Positions 52,601 through 63,506 of a stretch of DNA of 64,000 bases are shown here, piece by piece. How positions within the stretch are numbered: the stretch's first letter is position 1; the number at the start of each line of letters is the position of its first letter. The DNA is taken from positions 1,550,001 to 1,614,000 of the forward strand of contig PZJY01000002.1 of assembly GCA_031472005.1 (NCBI GenBank), read 5' to 3'. This DNA comes from Tetracladium setigerum (taxonomy: Eukaryota; Ascomycota; Leotiomycetes; Helotiales). The position numbers and the translations under genes are program-made. Under the pieces are notes generated by a model that did not search any database, was not told the origin of the DNA, and saw only the letters and a list, made by a program, of their open reading frames with translations.

Positions 52601-54811
52601 ATCCAACAACACAATCACAATGCCTGCTCTTCACCGTCCTTCGCAGCTTCCTCCTTGCCCCGGCCCTCCACCAAGCCGTCCTCTTCCTCCTCTCCCAAAG
52701 TAAAGCTTTAGCACTATGGCAACTACAAATCACCAATCGATGCAAAGCTTCGAAGCAACACATCCACCACCAATACTGCACTTGCACTCACTTTTGCCAA
52801 AGCGAATCCAAAACTTCGCACTATCCGTCTGAACTTTCCTCGCCACGGCTTCCTTCGAGACAATAATACCTCACGTAGTCCGTCCGGACTGACTCCCATC
52901 GAGCGAACCACATATCAAATCATCAACCATCGCCTTCCATGTGATCTCTCGACGATACGAGCGAGGCACATTCATACCACAGGCATTGGCAGCCCTGGCT
53001 GACATGCATATTCCCAAACGCCATCATCAATCACGAAAGCGAGGGATCCGGCTGAAAACCATCCATTCACATCCACACACACCTGCACACATCCCATCGT
53101 GCGCGATCCTCGTCCCGGTCCCACGCTTCTCTCTTCTCGGGCCCATCGGCGTTGGTTGACTCCCATTGCACACCTATCCAGCGGCGCAGCATCCACACCT
53201 CAACACGCACCCATGTTTTCACCATCGCAAGCCTGCTTTGTCTGTTATCTTCTCCCTCGGCGCTGCCTTCTCATGTTCTTCGAGCGGGTTCTCTTATCAA
53301 CATCTGTACCAACATCAACAACGCACTAATTTCTGCCTATCTCATTCACTTGTAATACCACACTACACACTTTATTCAAATCACTTTCGGAGTTCTTTCA
53401 TATGGGCAATCACTTGGGATAAGGGACTTTGGGCTTTCATTGTTGGATCTGGCATCCCAATCGGAGGAAGGAACACGGGAGGACGAAGAATGATTAGATA
53501 AATACCCTAGGATCTGCTTTACTTGGTTTTTCATTGTTTGCGAGGCTGGGACATGGGGTCATCATCGCCACAGATTGATCTGCTTGATTAGAAAGGTCGA
53601 TATCAGAACAATACAACGCAGTACTCTCCTTTCCACCGGAGAGACTTATAATATAATTTCTAGTTACACACTTTCCACTTTCTCTCTCTTTTCAATAACC
53701 ATTTCTGTGAAGGGGCATGGCATGTCTTCTCTCTCGTACCTCCTCGCCCCCCTCCCCCTCCATCCTTGGTACTTACCGAAGATTGAAGAAACTACAGTTG
53801 AAACGGAAGATCAGCATACATACATGCCTACCTATTTACTAATCCACCCATCAAAACTAAAAGCGTTCTTTCATGCATGCGCCTCCCGCACCCAATTGGC
53901 GAGTTTCCCAGGTCTTCATTCGATCCAATCCCCCAACATCTACTCGGTCTCACTGACACGTTGTGTTTACCCGTTTCGGTAATTATTATATTGCTACCAC
54001 ACCACACAACCAAAGGTCCAAAACCAGACATTATTTCAGATTAATATTCTCGAGTCCTATTACTACTCACCTGATCAGAAACAACAACCACCACCACATT
54101 AACTACTACTCCGCATCATCATTAATCCAGCTACTTATTATGCTAATTCCCAGATAATGCTTGATATTAAAGAGGGGTAAGTAAGCAAGCAATCAATATC
54201 CATCTCACCACCAGCACCACCCCAGAATCTAGATCAAACAATAGACCAACGATGACGATTACGATCTAGACTTTTTGTTTTGGAGAACAAAAATTCTAAC
54301 ATATTCAGCAAAGAATTTTTGTGGAGGGGGCACAATCCTTTGCAAGGTCTGTGCATGAACGTTTAACGTTCACTACTTCAACAAGGAGGGAGCGAAAACT
54401 CTACAGAGTTTTATCTTCTCAAACAAGAAACTTTACCTTCCCCCTCCCATCGTTCAAAACCAACCACCCTCATGCTTGCTTGCTTGCAGTATCTTTTGCA
54501 AAAGGTTCAAGCACAGACACACACCTTTTTTTTCTTTCTCTTTTGCTGTGCTGAGAGCCTGAGGCTTAGCCGATTTCTCAGCTGATTGACATCTCACCAC
54601 CCAGGAAGGTTCACCGTCAGCCGTTACACCAGGCTCAGAACAGAGCAGCACAGCAGGTTGACACTGATTATGGTTTTTGGTTTGGCTGAAGGCAAAGAAA
54701 GGAAAAATGGAGAAGGGAGGGAAAAAAAGCCTAAAGAAGATTACCTTTGCTTTCATACTTCTGTTGCTGACTAGTTAGTCCGTTCCTCCGTACCTTCTTC
54801 GTACAGTAAGC

Positions 54812-54844
54812 TGGATGGATGGATGAATGAATGAATGAATGAAT
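54812..54844. repeat. GGAT/GAAT tetranucleotide microsatellite
   Basis: Tandem GGAT units followed by about five GAAT units. Confidence 0.85.
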
Positions 54845-55030
54845 CAAAGAAAGTGAATTGAATGAGTGAATGCGGATGCGTTGCATTCCCGTGGCTTGAT
54901 ATGTGGAGTGGGGTTGGGGTTGGGTGTGTGTGCGGCCGTTCGTTAGTGAGGGGGAGAATTGACGGCTTACCCCTGGCTATTTTTTGGTTTGGGTGTGTTG
55001 GAACTTGGAGTTGGAGGGCATTCACTCACA

Positions 55031-55062
55031 CTCTCACACACACACACTCTCTCTCTCTCTCA
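55031..55062. repeat. (CA)n(CT)n compound microsatellite
   Basis: A CA tract passes directly into a CT tract. Confidence 0.85.
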
Positions 55063-56960
55063 GGGGACGGAGGAGGAGGGGGTTGTTGATCATGAGATCA
55101 GGAGATGGCTTTCTACGCCTCATTCTTTTTTCGGAAAGGGTTGTGTAGTTGAATGATAATCCCTGGATGAGGTGCTTTTCTTGGGATGCGGAAGGAGGTG
55201 AAGTTTGGATTCGGATCTGCGTGCAGCTGGGAATAATGAAATAATGATGGCTGCGGAGGAACTGGTGATCCGTTCGGAAGTGCCTGACAATCCATCAGCC
55301 GTGTATATCACCACCACTTTTGTAATCTCAAATGTTTTATGTTTGTCCGTTCCAAATTTTGTTTGAAAATGGGGGGATAGGGGGAGTGGCAAACCGAGGT
55401 CTGCTCTACAGTCCTTACAGTCTTGCATCTTCCTGACCCGACTTTAAACGAAGAAATCTAGATACTCTGCTCTTTTTTCAAGTCTGTGCAAAACTTCAAA
55501 GTGGGAGGAGTTTATTGAAAAGGTCGAAAGTCAATTTTGGTGGAAGCTAACGGCAGTAAGAAATCTCGAGCTTGAGCACAGACTTGTTAAACACGTTTAT
55601 TCGACCACTTACGAGGGAGCAGGCGAGGTACGAAATACTGTACAATACCTCAAAGTAGCCCAGCGTTGTCCTTGCTAGGTCTGCCTTCTCTCCCCCGTCT
55701 CCCTGTCACAACGTTAATGTTTTTGCTGCATCCGGTGTTTAGCTCAAACACTTCACTACTGCAAAAAGTGTGTTTTGGTGAGGAGGAAGCGTTACGCGTG
55801 GACTTCGCTTAAATAAAGTGTATTATTTGGGGAACAAAACAGCTTCACTCACTCCTACACTAGTACTGTACTACTTACTGTAGGACTACTTACCAACTAC
55901 ATACCCCGCCACCACGTATTCCGTACGGAGAACTGTCTTACATCCGAATTGTTGCAGAGTACGAGCAACAGGCAGGCCGATAGAGCCGAGGATAGGAAGA
56001 GTTCGCTTTCGCTCTCTCGAACCACCGTCGGATCATGAGGATGTGGCCATAACAATGACGAAAGTTGTTGGTCGGCACACTCGGTCACTACTCTGATTTT
56101 TGATACTGTCTGTACCGGGATAGGGATTCGCGTGTTGATCCCAATTATCAATCTTCAAGCTTTTCCCCCAGGAAGATGAGGATGTTTGAGGATATGGATA
56201 TGATGCGATGATCGCGATAGCATCGGTAGATCCTCTGTTTCTAATAGATTAGATCTTTTGGCTTTCAAAAAGATTTTTTTCGGTTGTTTTTTGGGTCTTT
56301 GATTTGTTTCGCTGTGATGACGATATTGGGTGCTCGGATGCGGCGTGAGATCGTCAGGAGATGATGCAGTGACGCTCTTGAATGGATCAGATCATCAGAG
56401 CAGGCTTGCCAGGATTACCAAGGACTTGTCTGAGTGTGTCCTTGTACCTTTCCGCCTTAGGTAGTTTGTGATAGGTAGCATTTTACTTTGCGGTGTCCCA
56501 TTCTTGCGGGCGGTGAACAGAAAGATACTTTGAGTTCAGAGGGATGCTCAGGATGTAACGGAGTATATACAGCCAAGGCGGATATGGAACCTTTTTGTTG
56601 AAGGTCTTTCGCATCTTTTCTGACCTTGCGTGTTTGCGTGCAGCAGGAGGACTTCAAGTGAAACTGGGAAGTATCTTCGTACATGTTCAAACAGGAAGGG
56701 AAAAGCCAAGGAGAGGTCAAGTCTCACAGCCTCGAGTTGTTCATTATCGTGGCCTTGTCCTTTGGAGGAGTGAGCAGCAGCCTTGCCTTGGCAAAAACAA
56801 TTTCATGCGCTTTCTTGCACAACAACAACCTCAAACCTGTAGAAACCCAATCTTTTCCATCTCTGTACAACACATGTGAAACGACACCATCAGACTCCTA
56901 GTTATCAATTGAATACCGGAGAAGGCAGCCGATCGCGTGGATCGTCAAATATTCATCGAT

Positions 56961-58440
56961 ATGTTGGAATTACACGTCTGGGGACCAGCCTTTAACTTAC
57001 CATCTATTGATCCCCATTGTCTAGCCGCGATTGCCTATCTACAACAAGCTGTGCCACGGGGAAATGGCAGTTGATTGCGAGTAGTGATCCAAGTCTAAGT
57101 CCTTCCAGTATGCGATCTGCAAGCGTCAATTGAAGCACTACTAATGTAAACACGCAGACGAACTCCCTGCACTGCGAAATGGGGATCTTTGGATTGGGGG
57201 TTTAGGAATATCTTCCATTACATCGCACAACACTCCGCTGGGGAATGGATTTTGGACGCTGGTCTACCCGAGCAAGATGGAGCTGATTGCGTAGCGTACG
57301 TCGCATCATCATTCTTCAAAATCTACCATGACAGATGGCTCATGAACGTCTAGATTCTCCTCCTTCATCGATTCGCATGGACAACCCCTCCTTGATCTCT
57401 CTCTTTATGTCTCAACCCTCAACTACACAACCGTAACACGACCCCTCTACAATAAAATACAATCCTTTCCCCTCCCCTACCTTACACCCCCCTCTCTCCG
57501 CGCATCTGCCAAACTCCGAACCGCCTACCTCAACCTCTCGTCCCTCGACATCGACAGCGAAGACAACGAACCCCAAGCCGCCCAATCTATAATCCCTGAC
57601 CGTCTACGCCGTCCCAAAAACACAGTTTCCAGTCTTTTAGCCGCAAGTCCCGAAGCAAACGCATCAATTAGACTCGATGCCTTAGCGACGAACTTTTTGG
57701 ATCCATTAAACAAGCTGAAGGGAAGAAAACAGTTTTTAGTTTCGGACTCGCAGTTTACAAGTTTGGATTGTTTGGCGCTGGGGTATCTATCGTTGATGTT
57801 ACTTCCGGACCTACCGCAACCATGGTTATCAAGGACAATGAGAGAGAAATTCCCAGGTTTATGCACTTGGACTGAGGAGGCTGGACAATCGATATTTGGA
57901 GGTTCAACTAGTCTGGAAGATGCCTTTCTTTCCCGGCCGAGCGGTTCGGGGGATGATGGGAGTGAGAAGAGAGCGAGAGGAAAGGGGCATCTTCCATGGG
58001 CGGCGCCACAGAATATGGGAATTGTGGGCGTAGGAAGCTCGTTCATATCGAGTATCGCGGATTCCTTACCACTAGTCGGACAATTGAGACGGGATGCTCG
58101 GACGCGGCATTATGATGTGAAAACCGCTGCTGTTGAAGAGTCTACAAGCTCTGCATGGCAAAAGTTAGCAATCTTTGGAAGTTTAGTGGCTGGAGTTGGT
58201 GTAGCTGCTGGTCTTTTGTTTCAACAGGGACTCATTTCGCTTGGATCTGAGGACGAAGATAGGAGGCAAGATTCGTGGGAAGGAGGAGGATTCGGCAGTT
58301 TCGGCGAAGCGGGTGCTGCGCTGTCTGTGTTGACGGGCCCGATGGACGTGCAGAGGAATTATCCGCATGGCGAGCCGGTTGTGGAGGTAGATGTTGATGT
58401 GGATGGTAGAAGGGTCAAGACTACAGAGGCAGTGTTGTAA
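56961..58440 (+). CDS. SAM37: SAM37/Tom37, mitochondrial outer-membrane sorting subunit, two frame breaks
   Basis: Subunit of the SAM (TOB) complex that inserts beta-barrel proteins into the mitochondrial outer membrane; metaxin-related with GST-like halves. Three exons, 56961-57107, 57158-57295 and 57354-58440. Seen: N-terminal MLELHVWGPAFNLPSIDPHC, then QLIASSDPSLSPS, ELPALRNGDLWIGG, FRNIFHYIAQHSAGEW, a C-terminal GST-like part (SLDCLALGYLSLMLLPDLPQ, then PWLSRTMREKFPGLCTWTEE) and a hydrophobic anchor FGSLVAGVGVAAGLLF near the end, as in fungal Sam37. Two single-base gaps break the frame: near 57058-57064 (GGGGAAA, where one more G or A restores RGKWQLIASSD) and at the G5 run 57196-57200 (one more G restores WIGGFRNIF). 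Without them the N-terminal third cannot be read. About 457 aa if repaired. The match is by motif memory, not alignment. Confidence 0.8.
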
Positions 58441-58853
58441 GATACCTAGTTGAGTACATCTGTTTTCTTGAGGTGTAATTTACTGTATATTTTGGATTTA
58501 TGCTCCCAATGTCACTGGACCTACTTTACCCGTCTTAATCGAAGCCTTGGCTGGCCACTATGCACTTTGCAACAATGCGAGTGTGTGCCCCTCTACTTGT
58601 CCCTTCCTTCACTTCCCGTTAAAAATCTGAATTCTCGCTTAGATCCAATCCATCTGCCTGGATTGTTTCTTCCTTACCTACCAATCTGACATTGCATTTC
58701 CGAGCCTAGAAACAATAGCTAGTGTTAATCATAGGTCAAGTATCTTATTATCAAGTATTAATTCCTACAATAGAAGCTACATCCTTGCGCCCTATTATCT
58801 ATCATACACAGCCAAAGAAAAAAACACACCATTCACCTACACATCCTTCGCGT
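58441..58853. other. Convergent 3' region, SAM37 and GPI-type gene
   Basis: 413 bp holding two facing 3' UTRs; nothing else recognised. Confidence 0.5.
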
Positions 58854-59534
58854 TCAAACCAGCAAAAATCCAGCACCCAAGACCAAGCCCAATAGACCAG
58901 TCAATACATCTAACCTTTCAACCCCAGACGAAGGGCGAAGGGGGAGAGAAGTAGAAGCTGGCGCTACCCCCAGGGTCGACATTTTCGCATCCCATTCGGC
59001 ATCTCTCGTGCTCGATGCAGCAGTAACAGTAATTGTAGTTGTAGGAGTGGGACTGGCCGTTGTGGAAGGCGCAAAAATTAGCGGCTGATCGGCTGGTACT
59101 GTGAGGCCTGGATCGGTAATTGAAGAAGGTAAGGACGACTCTGCTTCTGTCGCTACTTCTGTCGTGGCGATAGAAGAAGGCGCTCGCTTGTCTGGGCTGC
59201 CATGATGGTTGCTATTGTCCACTAGGCTATTAGATCGAGTGGAGGAAGATGCATCCGAACGACCTTTCGTCGGGGATTTGTCTTCGTCGTTTTTGCTATT
59301 TTCGTCGTCGTCGTTGTTGTTGTTGATAATGCCGTTTTTGTAGCCGCTCTTGCACCACCAGAAGCAATATGGTCCATGGCCCCAGACGGTGAGCCAGGTG
59401 TGAAAATTGACGGTTGATTGGCGGGTGGTGAGAGAAGAGACAGAATCTTCAACGGAAGCGGGGTGGGACAAGCCGATGGTGGAAAAGATGCCGCCGAAAA
59501 GGAGGAGAATGAGGGAGGAGGTGGTGAGTTGCAT
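58854..59534 (-). CDS. Small secreted GPI-type Ser/Thr-rich protein
   Basis: A single-exon gene of 226 aa; no family recognised. Seen: an N-terminal signal peptide (MQLTTSSLILLLFGGIFSTI, then GLSHPAS), a short aromatic and cysteine-bearing segment at about 44-68 (TWLTVWGHGPYCFWWCKSGY), a low-complexity Asn/Asp/Ser stretch, a long Ser/Thr/Pro-rich stalk likely to be O-glycosylated, and a hydrophobic C-terminus (LDVLTGLLGLVLGAGFLLV) after small residues, the layout of a GPI-anchor signal. Such proteins sit on the plasma membrane or wall. Only two cysteines are in the mature part. Same strand and layout as the next gene to the right. Confidence 0.75.
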   Translation of the reverse strand: MQLTTSSLILLLFGGIFSTIGLSHPASVEDSVSSLTTRQSTVNFHTWLTVWGHGPYCFWWCKSGYKNGIINNNNDDDENSKNDEDKSPTKGRSDASSSTRSNSLVDNSNHHGSPDKRAPSSIATTEVATEAESSLPSSITDPGLTVPADQPLIFAPSTTASPTPTTTITVTAASSTRDAEWDAKMSTLGVAPASTSLPLRPSSGVERLDVLTGLLGLVLGAGFLLV

Positions 59535-60953
59535 TTCGAGTGATTTACAGGGAGAAGGTATGCCAAATTCGTACTGGGAAAGAGGACGTCGGTGTTGATG
59601 GTGCGTCTAGTTTGTTGTGTCTGGTTTTAAGGCTAAATATACTGGTTGATTTATGCCTTCTGGAGATGTTGGAGTCAGAAAGAGCAGGTCTGCAGGATCG
59701 AAGACGAGACTCAAGAGGCTCTTCTGAACTTGAGATCAAGGTCGCTTTGGGAGTCTGTTGTACCAGTCAAGAATGGTTAGGCTTGGGGTGAACTAGAAAA
59801 CGTACAGATATTGCGCGCTAAAGGACCTCGAGGTTACGAGCGACAACACTTGGAATTATAAACAGGGGAGGATGGCAACAAAGATTGCTATATTATTGTG
59901 AAGAGGAGGCTTTTCTCGTCTATGAAGCCCGGATAGTAAAGTGGACTCTAGTTGATGTTAACCGAGAAAAGGATTGCAACGCAGACAAAAACCGCGTAGG
60001 TCGCCAAAGTCATCAGAGAGAAGATTGGTTCCGAAGAGAAGAAAGAAAACAGTGAAAATCTGGGGTTCGTTTTATATTATCAAAAGAGAGTCTGTTCTCA
60101 TCTGAGTGGCAGGTGAAGTTGCTTGTGGCACCTTTTGTTTTGAAGCAAAAAGAGACGAGAGTTCTCATCGTTGTCTTGGCAAATTTCAGGTCTCAATGTG
60201 CAACCGCTTGTACGAGGACATACACCCTTTAGTCCTGTTTCGAAGGGACCTTGCAGAACGACAACATCCTTCAAAAATATACCGCTGGCAGCACACGCAA
60301 ACTCGAGAATGGAAGAACATATGATCAGATGGCTAGGTACCTGCTTGACAAGCTCGTTTTGTGAGCTGCAGTTCATGTGGATTTCTTGCAATTCTTGTAT
60401 TTCTGTCATGTAGGCTGCCTTGGTTCAATGGGTTAGTCGTGTGACCTGCTTGCCACCATGTTGAGAAGGTGGTTTGGGACTTGAAGTGGACTGTCTCTTT
60501 TTTTTTTGCCCATGAACGCATTCTACCACGCACTGAGGGGGTGTTTTGTGTCGCCCTGATGGGATGTTGCGGTAGCTTTCATTTACTTGGAACCACCACC
60601 ACTGCATGTTCTTTTGCTATTTTTGCTCGCGGTTTGAGATTGTTATTTGATAATTGATATGAGCTGCTGAGTTTGCAACTGCAGTGCCTCGGAGATGCAT
60701 TGCTGGCGGTTGCAAGAGATATGAGAACTGAAGCTGGAACTCTTGGTTGCCTTGTATGATAATTGTGTGTTGGCATTCTCTCGTTCACCATTTGATCTTG
60801 AGCATGGTCTATTTGTTTCGCCTGACAGACTTAGTGGGAGTGAGACAATGCCTCGTGGCACATGGTAGCAAATCTCCCCACTTGGGAATGAAAAGTGAGT
60901 GCTGCCGAGCAACGACAAAACAAACGGTATCATTCAACCTCCAGCACACCTAG
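59535..60953. other. Spacer between two secreted-protein genes
   Basis: 1.4 kb without a supported gene. The minus-strand frame at 60098-60409 (103 codons, cysteine-bearing but without signal peptide) is not convincing. It should contain the promoter of the left gene and the 3' UTR of the right one. Confidence 0.5.
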
Positions 60954-62060
60954 TCACATGAAACCAACGACAAACGCAGCAAATCCAACCAAACTGATTT
61001 GTCCAGCTCGACGGGTCTTGACGGCAGCAGCGAGCGGTATTGTGCTTGTAGGTCTGGGGGGATCCGCGAGAGTGCTCGACGGCACGGTGTTGTTATGCCA
61101 GGGGTCATGTTTGACGGCTGCGTTGTGAACCTCGCGATTTTCATTATTATTAGCGCCGTTATTTGATTCAACTTCGTTGGGCACCGTTTTGATGCGAGTG
61201 GTGAGCAACGGCGTGGAAGTAGTGATTGCAATTGGTTTGATATCATCACTACGTCGGACGCGACAAGTGCAATGACCAGAACGATCGTTGCAATCTCTGC
61301 GACCTGCTCTGATAGCCCTTCAATAAAGTGAGGAGGGGGTTTTCCATTCCAAAATCAAGAGAGCTGATACTACTCGATTGCGCTAGTATCGCCAAACATC
61401 GTTTGGGTACTACAATTTGTGGAAGATCGAGAGAAGTAGGGTTGGACACTCGGAACTTACCACTGATTCACCAAAACGCTACCATCACAACGAGTGCCAT
61501 GATAATTTTGGCACCACCAGCCTGGTTGACCTAAGAAAAATTAGCATCCATTGATCAGTTGGGAGAGTGGGCTTTTGACCAATGGTGCAGTCCAAGTAGT
61601 ACAATTGATCATCACCCTTCATCCCGCCTTTCATTTCATGGGAGACAAGACGGTCGTAAGAGGTATCATCAACGCCAGTTTCAAACCCAGCATCGCCAAA
61701 AGCAGCAAAAACAGTCTTCAACCAGTCTATGATTCCATTTGAGTTTGCAGTAGTAGTGGAGGCGGCGGTGATATCAATAGCGTCATCACGAGTAGCGAGG
61801 AAATCGATCTCTTCAAGTGATTCGGTAGTCGCGACGTGCTTGGGATTTGGGATATGGCGGGGTTGGATAGTCGTATCAGCGTTATCGACTTGCCAGTTAG
61901 AAACCTCATTCAAGTCATCCGTATCATCTCCGAAGTTTTCGTTGTAGGCATCAACTCTGTTGACTACACCACCTTCTGGATCGATGACTTGGCTTACGCC
62001 GAGGCTGGCAAGCGAGAGGAGACTAAACATGGCCAGGAGGATGACGTTGGTGAGCTTCAT
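60954..62060 (-). CDS. Six-cysteine secreted GPI-type protein
   Basis: No family recognised. Three exons on the minus strand: 61580-62060, 61461-61530 and 60954-61317; 304 aa. The first intron (49 bp) has a clear branch TGCTAAT and acceptor TTCTTAG; the second (143 bp) begins GTAAGT and, to keep frame, ends with AAG. Seen: signal peptide MKLTNVILLAMFSLLSLASL with likely cleavage after GVSQ; an acidic propeptide-like part; then six cysteines spread over the joins (DCTIGQPGWWCQNYHGTRCD, then DCNDRSGHCTC); a Thr/Asn-rich stalk; and a hydrophobic C-terminus (GQISLVGFAAFVVGFM) typical of a GPI signal. The clustering of the cysteines around the exon joins, and a proper end only after splicing, support the model. 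The first frame alone would read as a false 190-residue protein. Possible surface or effector-type protein; function unknown. Confidence 0.72.
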
Positions 62061-62803
62061 TTTCAATGAGACTTTGTTTGAAGACTTTATTTATTTAAAT
62101 TTCTGCGTCGTGTGAATATTGTTCAAAGAGGAAGTGTTTGCAGATCTTTCTGCGGTTCAGTTGTTGCTGTTTTTGTTGTTGTGTCTCGACGGTGAGGTTA
62201 AGTCGCGTCAACTTCAAGAACTAGTGCGGTCGGTCACTTCTGTTCACAACGAAGTTCTTCCATTAAGAAAGGTGAAGTGTTGGATCGCTATTTCGGATCA
62301 AAGCCAAGCAAGAGATCTCTGGGAAATAGAAGTCTTCGCAGATGTCAGCGTCGGTTCCTGGATGCAGAGGCGAGTCGAGTCAGAGAGTTTGTTTTTTCAC
62401 ACTCCTTTTGAGTTCAAAAAATTTAGGTAAACTTCACGCAAGTGTCTAGAAATGCCCTGAAGGACATGTACAACGGAGAACATGTAAATCAATCTGGGTA
62501 TATGGAATACATTTGAGTGAGCTCGGGGATTTGATTGCGGGAAAATTGAACCTCAAACAATTTACAAGATCTAACAACTTAGATGCATACAACAAGACGA
62601 GAACTCTTAAAGTCTTCCGGAATAGCACAGAGAAGGAAGAGAAGCTGAAAAGGCTTACAATTAGGATATATTTCAATTGATAATACTATTTAATTATACT
62701 TTTCATGCTCATTAGAAAACCAAAACTCCACTACACCTAAACAATCATCATCATGAAGTCAATAATCATTAAGCTCTCCTCACATCATCCCATCCCATTC
62801 CAC
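62061..62803. other. Spacer upstream of the six-cysteine protein gene
   Basis: 743 bp; should hold the promoter of the six-cysteine gene and the 3' UTR of the DUF7907-type gene. The 103-codon plus-strand frame at 62119-62430 shows no domain. Confidence 0.5.
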
Positions 62804-63506
62804 TCAAGCCATCCCACGTCTAGTCTTCTTATCAAAAACTCTCACAACCTCCACCTTCTGGCAGGTTGGATTTTGCGGCTCAGCCCTGCCGACCTTCCAA
62901 GCCAAAGTCTGATACAAATATCCAGCATATGTGTTGCAAACATACCATCTGTACTGATATTTGGTCACAGTCGTGTTGTATGGAATAACGGTATCATCAC
63001 CGTAAGTTGGAACGCTCAATCGATTGGAGGCATCGAAGTAGAAGCCCGTTCCGGTCTCCGAAGGCGAGAAGAGCGGCACGGCAACGTTAGAGCTGAGACC
63101 AGGGTTGATTTGGAGAGGCTCGGATATTTCAAAGTTTGCTCCCTTGAGGAGCCAGGTGATGTAGCCGATCTTGGGTGATGTGGTGGTGTCGTAGAAGGAG
63201 GTGTTGAAGTTGTATTTGTAGGAGTGGGTGCTGAGTTTTTCGCCGACGCAGAGACCTTCGACTTTAGAGGGGAAGAAATATGTAAGTATTGGATTTTTTT
63301 TTTGGTTTGCTTTGGTGAGAAGAAGTGAAGAGGGCGAAAAACTTACTTGCGGCTCCTTCGTGGCAGGAATACAAAGCGACGCCGTTCAGAGTTTTGTTTT
63401 GTGATTGGAGGACGAGAGAGAAGGGTTTTGATGTGATGTTGTATTGTGCAGAGACAAGGGAGCTTGCGAGAGCAACCACGCTGGAAACAAGGATTGAGGT
63501 GTGCAT
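62804..63506 (-). CDS. Secreted DUF7907-type protein
   Basis: Two exons on the minus strand, 63347-63506 and 62804-63261, joined by GTAAGT and AAG to read CHEGAAIEGLCVGEKL; 205 aa. Seen: signal peptide MHTSILVSSVVALASSLVSA, then QYNITSKPFSLVLQSQNKTL at the mature start, ALYSCHEGAAIEGLCV, YTW-like ITWLLKGANFEISEP, NVAVPLFSPSETGTGFYFD, YQYRWYVCNTYAGYLYQTLA and the end NPTCQKVEVVRVF. This order of blocks is that of a common secreted ascomycete family annotated as DUF7907, with four cysteines in the mature protein and several N-glycosylation sites. Function is unknown; members are usual in secretomes of plant-associated and saprotrophic fungi. A TATA-like element lies about 160 bp upstream. Confidence 0.85.

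Larger units (their letters stand above)
44037..56960. other. 12.9-kb stretch with no supported gene
   Basis: One fifth of the window. No frame on either strand has a recognisable domain or plausible exon chain. Composition is not strikingly AT-rich and no transposon ends, reverse transcriptase, transposase or long direct repeats are seen, so it is not an obvious repeat island. It contains five GGCGGTGAG words, many TACTGTA/TACAGTA words, simple repeats near 54.8 and 55.0 kb, and a pyrimidine-rich, ATG-poor plus-strand tract at about 52.3-54.2 kb that resembles a transcribed leader. Long regulatory regions or non-coding transcripts are possible explanations. Confidence 0.5.

Noticed and set aside
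52169..52711. 180-codon plus-strand frame with Ser/Pro/Asn/Thr-rich sequence
   Set aside because: Composition is that of a pyrimidine-rich leader read in frame; no conserved motif and no splice evidence. Only the part just downstream is kept as a weak candidate.
44037..56960. Transposon relic or RIP-mutated repeat
   Set aside because: No terminal repeats, polymerase or transposase fragments, and no strong AT shift of the kind repeat-induced mutation leaves.
60098..60409. 103-codon cysteine-bearing minus-strand frame among secreted genes
   Set aside because: No signal peptide, and no splice sites joining it to one.
60420..60485. tRNA-like stretch (TGGTTCAATGGGTTAGTC followed by a CCACC/GGTGG hairpin)
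   Set aside because: No proper B box, no closing acceptor stem and no cloverleaf could be drawn.
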